Shown here: one piece after another, positions 33,086-41,724 of the stretch
Layout of the letters: every line of letters starts with the position of its first letter
Numbering within the stretch: the stretch's first letter is position 1
Assembly: GCA_023957755.1 (NCBI GenBank)
Contig: JAMLGT010000006.1
Location: 124,001-188,000, forward strand
Length of the DNA: 64,000 nucleotides
Origin: Chitinophagaceae bacterium
GTDB taxonomy: Bacteria > Bacteroidota > Bacteroidia > Chitinophagales > Chitinophagaceae
Direction of reading: 5' to 3'
Notes under the pieces: generated by a model
Told to the model about the DNA's origin: nothing
What the model saw: the letters and a program-made list of their open reading frames with translations, nothing else
Databases searched by the model: none
Program-made: the position numbers and the translations under genes

Positions 33086-34438
33086 TTAGAATTCGTTGTT
33101 AAGTGCAAACACGGGCGTTCTGTACATCCACTGTCCTCCGGTAAAATCAGGAAACTCCACTGTTTCGTTTCCTAGTTCAATCGACTGTTCGCTCAATGGG
33201 GTAATGGCGCTCCATGCTGCTGAGTCGTACACGTCGATGGGAGTAGGCTGGCTCCTCTTGATAGACTCAATAAAAGCGTGAATCACAAAGAAGTCCATTC
33301 CGCCATGCCCTGCCCCTTCTGTGTCTTTGCTCCATCGCTGCCATAACGGATGATCGTATTTATCAAGCCACGTCTGTGCCTCATCCCACTGGTGGGCTTT
33401 TTGAGATTTACCTTCAATGTAAATACCCTTATTCACATCCATCCAGATACCATCAGTACCCTGCACCCTGAATCCAAGTGAATACGGCCGGGGCAGATTA
33501 GTATCGTGTTGCAGCAGAATCGTTTCTCCATTTGCACAATCAATAGAGGTCGTCACCACATCGCCCAATTTGAATCTCACCTTAGCATTGGGCGTATTCT
33601 CACCGCCCATCTTCACAATGTAGTCGTGTAGTCCTCTTGATTTTGAAGAAAATGAGCACAGCGAAAGGAACCTGTTACCGCGATTGACATTGATATAATG
33701 CGCTATCGGCCCAATGCCGTGTGTGGGATAGAGGTCTCCGTTGCGGTGTACAGAATGATTGGTACGCCACCTGGCCTCGGAGAAGGCTTTGGGGCCAAAT
33801 TCTACCCCATGCCCGATTGCATTCACCCCATCATTAAACTTCACATTCCTGAGGTCGTGCTGATAGCCTCCCTGGAGGTGTATTAATTCACCAAACAATC
33901 CCTGCCTTACCATATTTAATACGGCCATTACATCTCTGCGGTAACATACATTCTCCAGCATCATCACATGGCCCTTATACTTTTCAGCAGCCTTCACCAC
34001 ATCCCAATGATCCTGGAGGGTGATCCCCAGCACTACTTCGGTACCTACGTACTTCACACCTGCCTCGAGCGATCCTATTATCATGGGCTTATGCCACTCC
34101 CAGGGAGTAGCAATCACTACTCCATCCAGCTTTTCTTTTTCCAGCATAGTGCGCCAGGCATAGTCATTTCCCGTATAGACCTGAGGCATCTTTTTTCCAC
34201 TCTTTGTAATCATTGTTTTAGACATCGTCAGCATACGGTCGTCGACATCGCAGATGGCAGTTACATCCACATCCTTACGTCTTAAAAGCAAATCCAGATG
34301 ACTCTGCCCTCTCAACCCCACACCTATAATACCTATACTCAATTTGCTTTCTCGTTGACCGGCAAATAAGCTACCGGCAGGAATGACCATCGCAGCAGTA
34401 GCCAGCGCCGTGGTCTTGATAAATTCTTTTCTTTTCAT
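33086..34438 (-). CDS. GH109-type alpha-N-acetylgalactosaminidase (Gfo/Idh/MocA fold)
   Basis: 450 residues. A twin-arginine-like or Sec leader (MKRKEFIKTTALATAAMVIPAGSLFAG) is followed by an NAD-binding Rossmann motif (IGIIGVGLRGQSH). Family segments are TPWEWH, TEVVLGIT, LENVCYRRDVMAV, GGYQHDLR and LYPTHGIGP (Tyr237/His240, the probable catalytic pair). GH109 enzymes use bound NAD to cleave alpha-GalNAc, as in blood-group A antigen. This is the first gene of the cluster and follows a terminator and tRNA. A non-hydrolytic oxidoreductase is a less likely alternative given the neighbours. Confidence 0.88.
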   Translation of the reverse strand: MKRKEFIKTTALATAAMVIPAGSLFAGQRESKLSIGIIGVGLRGQSHLDLLLRRKDVDVTAICDVDDRMLTMSKTMITKSGKKMPQVYTGNDYAWRTMLEKEKLDGVVIATPWEWHKPMIIGSLEAGVKYVGTEVVLGITLQDHWDVVKAAEKYKGHVMMLENVCYRRDVMAVLNMVRQGLFGELIHLQGGYQHDLRNVKFNDGVNAIGHGVEFGPKAFSEARWRTNHSVHRNGDLYPTHGIGPIAHYINVNRGNRFLSLCSFSSKSRGLHDYIVKMGGENTPNAKVRFKLGDVVTTSIDCANGETILLQHDTNLPRPYSLGFRVQGTDGIWMDVNKGIYIEGKSQKAHQWDEAQTWLDKYDHPLWQRWSKDTEGAGHGGMDFFVIHAFIESIKRSQPTPIDVYDSAAWSAITPLSEQSIELGNETVEFPDFTGGQWMYRTPVFALNNEF

Positions 34439-34593
34439 AATGATTAGGTTATAGTCTGGTGATTTTTCTTCGATTCTGTTTCTCTCGTTCGAAAGTAAAC
34501 TTTATGCGTCAATCAATGCCGATTAAATTTGAACCTATACCCATAAAGCATACCGCCAAGCCTTTCTCAGATATTAAAGAGAATATACCAGCA

Positions 34594-34619
34594 ATAAAAA
34601 AAGAGGCTTTCGCCTCTTT
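34594..34619 (-). terminator. Rho-independent terminator after tRNA-Ala
   Basis: On the minus strand an 8-bp stem AAAGAGGC / GCCTCTTT with a GAAA loop is followed by a run of T (poly-A on the plus strand, 34595-34602). It lies 11 nt past the tRNA 3' end and separates it from the glycosidase cluster. Confidence 0.85.
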
Positions 34620-34629
34620 GTTATTTCCG

Positions 34630-34702
34630 TGGAGAATACCGGATTCGAACCGGTGACCCTTTGCATGCCATGCAAATACTCTACCAACTGAGCTAATTCC
34701 CC
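34630..34702 (-). tRNA. tRNA-Ala (anticodon GGC)
   Basis: 73-nt cloverleaf: acceptor GGGGAAT/ATTCTCC with discriminator A73, D-stem GCTC/GAGT, anticodon stem TTTGC/GCAAA around loop ATGGCAT, T-arm ACCGG TTCGAAT CCGGT. The acceptor has the G3:U70 wobble that defines alanine tRNAs. CCA is not encoded. It is transcribed after gltA in the same direction, with its own -7 box. Confidence 0.97.
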
Positions 34703-34734
34703 ATGACGCTTCTCCCTTATTGAGAAAAGCGCGG

Positions 34735-34742
34735 CAAATATA
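34735..34742 (-). promoter_or_regulatory. Candidate -7 box for tRNA-Ala
   Basis: Minus-strand TATATTTG matches TAnnTTTG exactly, 33 nt upstream of the mature tRNA. The leader between them contains a 10-bp stem-loop (34707-34716 with 34722-34731, two wobble pairs). Confidence 0.5.
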
Positions 34743-34763
34743 GTAGTTCGTTTTGAAATTTAA

Positions 34764-36086
34764 TTACCCCCAAATTTCTTCTTTTCCTTCCAGCCACAAT
34801 TTCACCAAGCGGGTACTTACCGACTTCGGGCGCTCCAGTGGCATGCCCAATGCCCTATCCCAACAAAGGCCGGCCAGCACACCCAACGCACGTGATACAC
34901 CAAAGAGCACTGTGTAGAATTCATATTCTTTCATTCCGTAGTGTACCAGCAGCGCGCCGCTATGCGCATCCACATTGGGCCACGGGTTCTTGATCTTGGC
35001 GATGCTTCCCAGAATTTCAGGAACTGTGTCATAGATATTCCATACGGTTTGCAACAGGTGATCGTCCGGCATGTGTTTCTTTCCAAAGCGCATCTGGGCC
35101 TCGAAACGAGGATCTGTCCTTCTCAGCACTGCATGACCATATCCGGGTATTACTTTCCCTTCCGAAAGGGTTTTCTTCACATATTCTGTGATCTGTTCTT
35201 TTGTAGGCAGGTCACTTCCAATCTGCTCCTGCATTTCAAAAATCCATTTGATCACTTCCTGATTTGCCAGTCCGTGTAACGGCCCTGCCAATCCATTCAT
35301 CCCGGCTGCAAATGCCAGATAAGGATCGCTCAGTGCAGAACCTACAAGATGTGTAGTATGTGCAGAAACATTCCCTCCTTCATGGTCGCAGTGAATAGTC
35401 ATATAGAGCCGCATCAGCTCACGAAACTCTTCGTTCTCGTATCCGAGCATGTGAGCAAAATTACCTGCCCAATCCAGCAGCCCGTTGGGCTGTATATGCT
35501 TTCCACCTTTATACTTTCTACGATACACATACGCAGCGATTCGCGGCAGGCGGGCAATCAGGTCCATCACGTCGTCGAATGTGGCCTCCCAATAATCTTT
35601 TTTGCTCATCCCCTCTGAATAGCGTCTGGCAAAGTTGCTCTCGTTTTGCAGTGCCATAATCCCCACTACAAACTGCGTCATGGGATGTGTGCTCTCAGGG
35701 AGTGCCTCGATAGTGTCAAACACATAATTAGGCACATGGCTTCTGCGTTGCCATACACTGGTGATATGCTGTACATCCTCATCGCCGGGCAGGCTGCCCA
35801 CCAGCATCAGGTAAAATAATCCTTCCGGCAGTGGTTCACTACCGCCTTCCGCTTTCGGTAGTGCCTTCTCTAATTCAGGTATTGAATAGCCGCGAAAACG
35901 AATTCCATCCTGAGGATCCAGAAGGGAGGTCTCTGTTACCAAACCCGTAATTCCCCTCATACCTCCATATATCTGAGAAAGCTTCACTTCTCCAATTGGT
36001 TTTTCGCCATGCTCTTTCAACATTTCCTTCACTTCGCCGGCCAATTGCGCTGCTTTCTCCTTAAATCTGTCTTTTAAAACACCCAT
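34764..36086 (-). CDS. gltA: Citrate synthase, mitochondrial (Si) type
   Basis: 440 residues. Condenses oxaloacetate and acetyl-CoA in the TCA cycle. Catalytic segments: the substrate His in LAGPLHGLANQE, the second His in VIPGYGHAVLRRTDPR, and the Asp in NPWPNVDAHSG. An N-terminal helical extension (KDRFKEKAAQLAGEVKEMLKEHG), the overall length and SQIYGGMRGITGLV match the eukaryote-like class of citrate synthase rather than the usual Gram-negative hexameric form. It is transcribed singly, ending 61 bp before the tRNA. Confidence 0.96.
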   Translation of the reverse strand: MGVLKDRFKEKAAQLAGEVKEMLKEHGEKPIGEVKLSQIYGGMRGITGLVTETSLLDPQDGIRFRGYSIPELEKALPKAEGGSEPLPEGLFYLMLVGSLPGDEDVQHITSVWQRRSHVPNYVFDTIEALPESTHPMTQFVVGIMALQNESNFARRYSEGMSKKDYWEATFDDVMDLIARLPRIAAYVYRRKYKGGKHIQPNGLLDWAGNFAHMLGYENEEFRELMRLYMTIHCDHEGGNVSAHTTHLVGSALSDPYLAFAAGMNGLAGPLHGLANQEVIKWIFEMQEQIGSDLPTKEQITEYVKKTLSEGKVIPGYGHAVLRRTDPRFEAQMRFGKKHMPDDHLLQTVWNIYDTVPEILGSIAKIKNPWPNVDAHSGALLVHYGMKEYEFYTVLFGVSRALGVLAGLCWDRALGMPLERPKSVSTRLVKLWLEGKEEIWG

Positions 36087-36286
36087 AATATTCCTCTATT
36101 TTTAAGTTGTTAACGATAAAATTGATAGCGCCTAAAGGTAAAGAGGGATACAGGCAAAAAAAAATAAATATCGAATTGCCTGTGAAAATGTCTCTTTTCG
36201 TAAAAGAGCCTTTACCTGCTTAGGTTTTAACGGGAGGCTTAACAATAATTTTGAGAAAATACTGTTTAATTTGTTCAAATAATCAA

Positions 36287-37213
36287 ATGAAAAATCTGTC
36301 GTTCCTTACGAGCCTGTTACTCTTCAGCGCGATTGCCTCTGCACAACTCAGCAAGAGCGACTATGCCGCACTGCAACAGCGTGAAGACAGTATGAAGGCT
36401 TATGCTATCGCTATTGTCCGGGCAGAGAACCCCGAGGAGCGGGCCTATGCAGACAGTATTTTTACAAGAATGTTTGTGAGAGCATTAGTAACGCCCTATT
36501 CATTCGATTACCCATTCGACTCTCTGGTATCCATCTCCCGCCTGGCTCCTCCTGACAGCTCATTCAAAATATTTACCTGGCAATTAGCCATCAGCGACGA
36601 CAACGTCAGAAAACATGGTGCCATCCAGATGAGAACCAAGGACGGCGCCCTGAAACTCTTCCCCCTGATCGACCGAACAAAAAACATGCAATCGCCGGAA
36701 GATTCTGTGGGCAATAACCTCAATTGGGTAGGCGCTCTCTACTACAAAATCGTCCCAAAGAAGGCAGGCAAGAGAACGTATTATACCCTGATTGGGTTTG
36801 ATGACTATGACATGCGCATAGACAGAAAAATAGTGGATGTGCTTACCTTCCGGGATGGCGAACCTGTATTTGGAGGTAACTATTTCAGTATTCCCGATAA
36901 TGACCTGAAGAAAAAGGGAATTGCCAGATACATCATGACTTTTAAGAAGGCATCGAGCCCTAAACTAAACTACGACCCCGAAATGGATTTGATTATTCTG
37001 GAGCATCTGGTATCTGAATCAGGCGAGCCTGAAAAAAAATATACATATATACCAGATGGAGACTATGACGGCCTCAAATGGAAAAATGGGAAATGGGTTT
37101 TTGTAAAAAAACTCTTTACCGAAACCACTCCTGAAGGAAAGGAACCTGTACCTCTGCCCATTCTGGATAAGAAAGGAAACGGGAAATTTGACACAAAAGG
37201 AAATAATCATTAA
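36287..37213 (+). CDS. Secreted protein of unknown function
   Basis: 308 residues from ATG 36287, chosen because it yields a clean signal peptide (MKNLSFLTSLLLFSAIASAQ). A TTG 12 codons earlier adds unlikely sequence. The mature part is globular with aromatic beta-strand patterns (YYTLIGFDDYDMRIDRKIVDVL) and a charged C-terminus. I do not recognise a named family. It probably acts in the periplasm. It is convergent with tgt (7 bp gap) and shares an upstream region with gltA. Confidence 0.75.
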   Translation: MKNLSFLTSLLLFSAIASAQLSKSDYAALQQREDSMKAYAIAIVRAENPEERAYADSIFTRMFVRALVTPYSFDYPFDSLVSISRLAPPDSSFKIFTWQLAISDDNVRKHGAIQMRTKDGALKLFPLIDRTKNMQSPEDSVGNNLNWVGALYYKIVPKKAGKRTYYTLIGFDDYDMRIDRKIVDVLTFRDGEPVFGGNYFSIPDNDLKKKGIARYIMTFKKASSPKLNYDPEMDLIILEHLVSESGEPEKKYTYIPDGDYDGLKWKNGKWVFVKKLFTETTPEGKEPVPLPILDKKGNGKFDTKGNNH

Positions 37214-37220
37214 CCGGCAG

Positions 37221-38360
37221 TTATAATCGCTGCTGTAGGCGTACCGTCATTTCGTTTTTCCACAACTGAAAATCTCCTGCTTTAATATGTTTGCGCGCCT
37301 CAGTTACAAGATGCAGATAGAAGGCCAGGTTATGTATGCTGGCGATTTCCAATCCAAGGATCTCACCTGCCTTAAATAAATGGCGCACATAAGCTTTGGA
37401 ATAATTACGACTTGCGTCACAGTCCAGACCTTCGTCCAACGGAGAAAAATCATTCTCCCACTTCTTATTGTCAATATTGATAATTCCGTTTGTAGTAAAC
37501 AACATCGCATTCCGGCCGTTTCGTGTGGGCATCACACAATCAAACATATCTATGCCCATGCCGATACATTCAAGGATATTCCACGGTGTGCCCACTCCCA
37601 TCAGATATCGCGGTTTTTCCTGCGGCAGATGCTCACAGCAAAGTGCACATATTTCATACATCTTTTCCAAAGGCTCCCCCACGCTGAGTCCGCCGATTGC
37701 ATTACCCGTCGCTTCTTTTGATGCCACATAATCGCACGACTCTTTTCTCAGGTCTGTGAATGTGCCACCCTGCACTATGGGAAAAAGATTTTGAGTGTAT
37801 CCATATCTGTCCGATGTCGACTGAAATCTTTTGAAACAACGATCCAGCCAGCGATGTGTCAATTTCAGCGATTTGTTTGCGTACGCATAATCGCTGCCTC
37901 CCTGCGGGCATTCATCAAATGCCATGATGATATCGGCCCCGATGCTCCGCTGAATATCCATCACCTTCTCAGGAGTGAATAAATGCCTGCTGCCATCAAT
38001 ATGGCTTTGAAACAAAGCTCCTTCCTCGGTTAGTTTTCGCGCACCACTCAATGAAAATACCTGAAACCCTCCACTATCAGTCAGCACAGGCCTGTCCCAA
38101 TTAATGAACCGGTGCAATCCGCCTGCCTGTTCCAAAATATCTATTCCGGGGCGCAAATACAGATGATAGGTATTGCCAAGGATAATCTGGGCTTTGACCT
38201 GCCGTTTCAAGTCTTCCTGCGACACCGCCTTCACACTGCCTACTGTGCCCACCGGCATAAAGATGGGTGTGCGGATGACTCCATGGTCAGTAGTAATCGC
38301 GCCACAACGTGCCTTGCTGTGCACATCTCTTTTTTCAATTTCAAACTTCAGTGCTGCCAT
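37221..38360 (-). CDS. tgt: tRNA-guanine transglycosylase (queuosine pathway)
   Basis: 379 residues from ATG 38360 (MAALKFEIEKRD). Exchanges the wobble guanine for preQ1 in GUN-anticodon tRNAs. Motifs: TPIFMPVGTVGSVKAV, catalytic Asp in PVLTDSGGFQVFSL, RYLMGVGTPWNILE and FDCVMPTRNGRNA with the nucleophile Asp. The C-terminal zinc site (normally Cys-x-Cys-x2-Cys and a distant His) is reduced to one Cys in GLDCDASRNYSKAY, though the His in ASIHN is kept. The stop lies 7 bp from the convergent neighbour. Confidence 0.95.
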   Translation of the reverse strand: MAALKFEIEKRDVHSKARCGAITTDHGVIRTPIFMPVGTVGSVKAVSQEDLKRQVKAQIILGNTYHLYLRPGIDILEQAGGLHRFINWDRPVLTDSGGFQVFSLSGARKLTEEGALFQSHIDGSRHLFTPEKVMDIQRSIGADIIMAFDECPQGGSDYAYANKSLKLTHRWLDRCFKRFQSTSDRYGYTQNLFPIVQGGTFTDLRKESCDYVASKEATGNAIGGLSVGEPLEKMYEICALCCEHLPQEKPRYLMGVGTPWNILECIGMGIDMFDCVMPTRNGRNAMLFTTNGIINIDNKKWENDFSPLDEGLDCDASRNYSKAYVRHLFKAGEILGLEIASIHNLAFYLHLVTEARKHIKAGDFQLWKNEMTVRLQQRL

Positions 38361-38454
38361 TATAATCAATTCAACTGGCGGGCAAAGATACAATGCGGCG
38401 CCCTGCAAGTATCGGAATTCTGAATATTCGTCTCAAAACTCACCGGCTCCTGCT

Positions 38455-38462
38455 TATTTTTG
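38455..38462 (+). promoter_or_regulatory. Candidate -7 box for rsmG
   Basis: TATTTTTG fits TAnnTTTG and ends 4 nt before the ATG at 38467. This would give an extremely short or absent 5' leader. Confidence 0.4.
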
Positions 38463-38466
38463 CCGC

Positions 38467-39084
38467 ATGGAGCTACAGGGAGAAATATTAGATTTTGTCA
38501 CAGACGAACAGCAGGAGAAATTACTTCAGTTAAAAGACCTGTATGCTTACTGGAACCAACAGATTAATGTAATCTCCCGAAAAGATATGGACAGCTTTTA
38601 CATCCATCATGTCCTCCACTCTCTGGCTATAGCAAAAGTATTTTCTTTTCTGCCTCATACTACCCTTATGGACCTGGGGTGCGGTGGTGGCTTTCCGGGC
38701 ATTCCTCTCGCCATCTGCTTTCCACAAACGCATTTCCACATGGTCGACAGTATCGGGAAAAAAATAAAAGTAGTACTGGCGGTAGCGGAAGAACTGAGTC
38801 TTGCAAATATTACTGCAGCCCACACGCGTGCAGAAGATATTAAGGACAGGAAATTTGACGGCGTTATTTCCAGGGCGGTAGCCCCATTGAAAGACCTTTG
38901 GCGCTGGAGCCATCCACTCCTGAAAAAGAATGGTGCAGGCTATGGCCTCATCTGCCTGAAGGGCGGCGATCTCGCAAGAGAAATCCACGACACCGGCAAA
39001 CGAATTCATCAATGGGAAATTTATGGGAACATATATAAGCACGAGTGGTTCAAAGAAAAATACATCCTACAAATTAAACACTGA
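38467..39084 (+). CDS. rsmG: 16S rRNA (guanine527-N7)-methyltransferase
   Basis: 205 residues from ATG 38467 (MELQGEILDFVTDEQQEKL). The longer frame upstream overlaps tgt and is not family sequence. SAM-binding motif MDLGCGGGFPGIPLAI near residue 70, with the RsmG-specific ISRAVAPLKDLWRW and a YNQQINVISRKD-like N-terminus (YWNQQINVIS). Methylates G527 of 16S rRNA in the decoding region. Divergent from tgt, followed by a GT2 gene after 67 bp. Confidence 0.94.
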   Translation: MELQGEILDFVTDEQQEKLLQLKDLYAYWNQQINVISRKDMDSFYIHHVLHSLAIAKVFSFLPHTTLMDLGCGGGFPGIPLAICFPQTHFHMVDSIGKKIKVVLAVAEELSLANITAAHTRAEDIKDRKFDGVISRAVAPLKDLWRWSHPLLKKNGAGYGLICLKGGDLAREIHDTGKRIHQWEIYGNIYKHEWFKEKYILQIKH

Positions 39085-39151
39085 AGAGGCATGGCAGCAG
39101 AAACGCACCGATACTGAATAACTTCTTTGAAAGTATTGCCGCCGGTAATAT

Positions 39152-40300
39152 ATGTTTGCACTCCAAATGAATGTACCTGCTTATTTCTCCGACCCGCTTA
39201 ACTACGTTTTCCCGGCATTCTGTCTGATTGCAGCCATTCAATTATTTTACTACCTGTATTTCTTCAGAAAGCTGGCATTTTACAAAACTAAATCCAGCGA
39301 ACGCAGTCAGACTTACCCCGTATCTGTTATCATCTGTGCCAAAGATGAAGCAAAGAATCTAATTAACTTCCTGCCCGGCGTACTCGTACAAAACTACCCT
39401 ACCACGCATGAGGTAATTGTGGTAAACGACAATTCTACTGACGAGACAAAGTACGTGTTGGAAGAGTATTACCGTTCATTCAAACAATTGAAGATCGTAG
39501 AACTCAAGCAGGAAGCGCGGTTCATCCCCGGCAAGAAATATCCGCTCAGCGTAGGTATAAAAACCGCCAAATACGAAATTGTATTGCTTACGGATGCGGA
39601 CTGTGTACCGGCCTCAGAATTCTGGATCGACAAAATGCAACAACAATTCAGGGAAGGAATCGATGTAGTTGTTGGTTACAGCCCGTTCAGAAAGAAAAAG
39701 GGATTACTCAATAAACTTGTCCGATGGGAAGGATTCCACACAGCCCTTCAATACTTCTCTTATGCTGAAAAAGGCCTCCCTTACATGGGTGTAGGTCGAA
39801 ATCTCAGCTACAAAAAAACCATCTTTTTCAATCAAAAGGGATTCAGTTCTTTCAACCACCTGCCCGGTGGCGACGACGACCTGTTTATCAACAAAGTCAG
39901 CAATGCCCGGAACACCGCGACCTGCCTCGATCCGGATACCTTCACCATTACCAACGCTCCTGCCACCTGGAGCCAGTGGAGGCGCCAGAAAGCCCGTCAC
40001 TACACCACTTCGCGCTATTACAAGAAGGTGCACAAAAGGCTGTTAGGATTATACGCACTCTCTCTATTCCTTTTTTACCCTCTGATGGCTGCCAGTTTCT
40101 TCTTTTTCGACTGGAAATATGTATTAGGCGTTTTTGCATTGCGCCTCCTTATCCAGACGATTATCATTTATAAGGCCGCCAAAAGGCTTCAGGAATCTGA
40201 CCTTACAGGGTGGTTGCTCTTCTTTGATATTTGGATGTTTTTTTACTACCTGATCTTCGCCAGATCGCTTTTTAAAAAGCCTGCGAGAACCTGGAAGTAA
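39152..40300 (+). CDS. Membrane-bound family 2 glycosyltransferase
   Basis: 382 residues. An N-terminal membrane helix (about 16-35) leads into a GT-A domain: VSVIICAKDEAKNL, VVNDNSTDET, the DxD-type VLLTDADC and the acceptor motif GGDDDLFINK. A QxxRW-like segment (SQWRRQKARH) follows, then three C-terminal spans (about 295-375). The topology resembles processive GT2 enzymes that build polysaccharide or glycolipid at the inner membrane. Sugar and acceptor are unknown. Convergent with proC (12 bp). Confidence 0.85.
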   Translation: MFALQMNVPAYFSDPLNYVFPAFCLIAAIQLFYYLYFFRKLAFYKTKSSERSQTYPVSVIICAKDEAKNLINFLPGVLVQNYPTTHEVIVVNDNSTDETKYVLEEYYRSFKQLKIVELKQEARFIPGKKYPLSVGIKTAKYEIVLLTDADCVPASEFWIDKMQQQFREGIDVVVGYSPFRKKKGLLNKLVRWEGFHTALQYFSYAEKGLPYMGVGRNLSYKKTIFFNQKGFSSFNHLPGGDDDLFINKVSNARNTATCLDPDTFTITNAPATWSQWRRQKARHYTTSRYYKKVHKRLLGLYALSLFLFYPLMAASFFFFDWKYVLGVFALRLLIQTIIIYKAAKRLQESDLTGWLLFFDIWMFFYYLIFARSLFKKPARTWK

Positions 40301-40312
40301 CCGCCCGACCAA

Positions 40313-41092
40313 TCATTCCAATATCTTGTCGTAGCTGGCAGTAAGGCCTTTTATCACAGCAGAGCTAAAGCCATAATGTTCCATTTCGTTAAGTCCGGCA
40401 ATAGTACATCCTCTTGGAGTTGTCACCTTATCTATTTCCTGTTCAGGATGCGTACTGTTTTCAAGCAACAAAGCCGCTGCTCCATTCACCGTATGTTCTA
40501 CAATCAAAGCTGCCTGTTGGGCGCTAAACCCGATCTGAATGCCACCCTGTGTGCAGGCACGAATAAAGCGCATCACATAGGCAATTCCACAAGCACCCAC
40601 AACCGTGGCCGCATCCATGAGTTTCTCGTCTATGACCACAGAACTGCCTAGTTGATTAAACAGATTACACACCAATTCAGCCGAGGCCGCCTGCACCTTT
40701 CCGTGTGCAATACAGGTCATGCTTTTACGCACTGCAATTGCCGTATTAGGCATAGCCCTGAAAACTTCGATGCCCGCCCCTGCCCAAATTGTCAAATCTC
40801 TTAACCAGACACCGGTTACCGTACTCACCAATATCTGTCCTTGCGTTAAATGAATCTGTTCGAGTACCTCCTTAGCCTGAAAGGGCTTCACTGCCAGAAT
40901 CACCACATCAGCACCTTTCACCGCTTTATTGTTGTCGTTGGTAATCTGAAATCCTTTCTCTTTCAGATGTTGAATCATCTGAACGTTTCTTCTTGTAATT
41001 CGAATATTCTTTGCATCTACAAAACGGGATGCAGCTAGGCCGGAAGCAATGGAAGAACCCAGATTACCTCCACCGATAATTGCGATTTTCAT
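40313..41092 (-). CDS. proC: Pyrroline-5-carboxylate reductase
   Basis: 259 residues from ATG 41092; an in-frame TTG at 41098 is less likely. Last step of proline synthesis, NADPH-dependent. Rossmann motif MKIAIIGGGNLGSSIASGL, VILAVKPFQAKEVL, VFRAMPNTAIAV and the C-terminal signature VTTPRGCTIAGLNEME (P5CR family: TPGG-type) are present. Length is normal. It stands alone. A spacer with a GC-rich hairpin separates it from the thioesterase gene upstream. Confidence 0.94.
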   Translation of the reverse strand: MKIAIIGGGNLGSSIASGLAASRFVDAKNIRITRRNVQMIQHLKEKGFQITNDNNKAVKGADVVILAVKPFQAKEVLEQIHLTQGQILVSTVTGVWLRDLTIWAGAGIEVFRAMPNTAIAVRKSMTCIAHGKVQAASAELVCNLFNQLGSSVVIDEKLMDAATVVGACGIAYVMRFIRACTQGGIQIGFSAQQAALIVEHTVNGAAALLLENSTHPEQEIDKVTTPRGCTIAGLNEMEHYGFSSAVIKGLTASYDKILE

Positions 41093-41164
41093 TATCAAAA
41101 TAATTAATTAGGGAAAAAATACAGGTACGGACAAACTGTGATATAAGGATCAGAAAAAGATTCA

Positions 41165-41196
41165 CTGACAGGTGGCTGTCCGCCAGCGCCTGTCAG
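41165..41196. repeat. GC-rich nested hairpin in the proC-thioesterase spacer
   Basis: Outer arms CTGACAGG (41165-41172) and CCTGTCAG (41189-41196) enclose an inner TGGC/GCCA pair. The surrounding 41165-41220 is about two thirds G+C, well above the local average, and includes CCCGGG. There is no T-run, so it is more like a dispersed palindromic repeat than a terminator. No gene is supported in 41093-41298. Confidence 0.6.
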
Positions 41197-41298
41197 CACC
41201 CGGGAGGCGGGCACGGCACGAAGAAAGCAATATGAATAATATCCCTTTTCATCATCTCTGATGAAACAAATATATAAGAATTTGGAAATTCTCAAATA

Positions 41299-41718
41299 TT
41301 ATTTTTCTTCAGGGAAATAAGGCTTCAGTTTATCAGCGATGGCTTTAGGGATATTCATGCGCGTCATGGAATTGCGATTCATAAAATATAAACTTGCATG
41401 ACCTGTAATCAGTAATTCCTTCTTCTCATTAAATATCTCCGTATAGAAAGTAATCTTATGATTATGCGGAATTTCCCTGAGGGTAGTGGCAACCGTCACC
41501 ACATCATCATAACGGGCAGGGCGCAAAAACCTGATCTGCAACTCTGTGACCGGCATGATGATACCCTCAGTTTCCATATCCTTATAGGTGAATCCCAATT
41601 GGCGCAGGGACTCTACCCTGCCAATCTCCATAAACTCCGCATAGCGGCTGTGATACACTACTCCCATCTGATCTGTAAGTGCGTAATGCACCCGAACCTG
41701 AGTTTCTGAACGATACAC
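41299..41718 (-). CDS. Acyl-CoA thioesterase, hot-dog fold (YbgC/4HBT type)
   Basis: 139 residues with a GTG start (MYRSETQVRVHY), placed 6 bp after the DoxX stop. Hot-dog signature: VHYALTDQMGVVYHSRYAEFMEIGRVE, with the active-site Asp in TDQMG and the central helix. It hydrolyses an acyl- or aroyl-CoA thioester; the chain preferred is not predictable. Co-orientation and tight spacing indicate an operon with doxX. Confidence 0.88.
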   Translation of the reverse strand: MYRSETQVRVHYALTDQMGVVYHSRYAEFMEIGRVESLRQLGFTYKDMETEGIIMPVTELQIRFLRPARYDDVVTVATTLREIPHNHKITFYTEIFNEKKELLITGHASLYFMNRNSMTRMNIPKAIADKLKPYFPEEK

Positions 41719-41724
41719 CTTCTA

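Noticed and set aside
21097-34438. Classical polysaccharide utilisation locus
   Set aside because: No SusC/SusD pair, ECF/anti-sigma pair or hybrid sensor is present in or next to the cluster within the window.
41104-41295. 63-residue minus-strand frame between proC and the thioesterase gene
   Set aside because: It runs through the GC-rich hairpin and has no family signature; the gap is better read as a repeat-bearing spacer.
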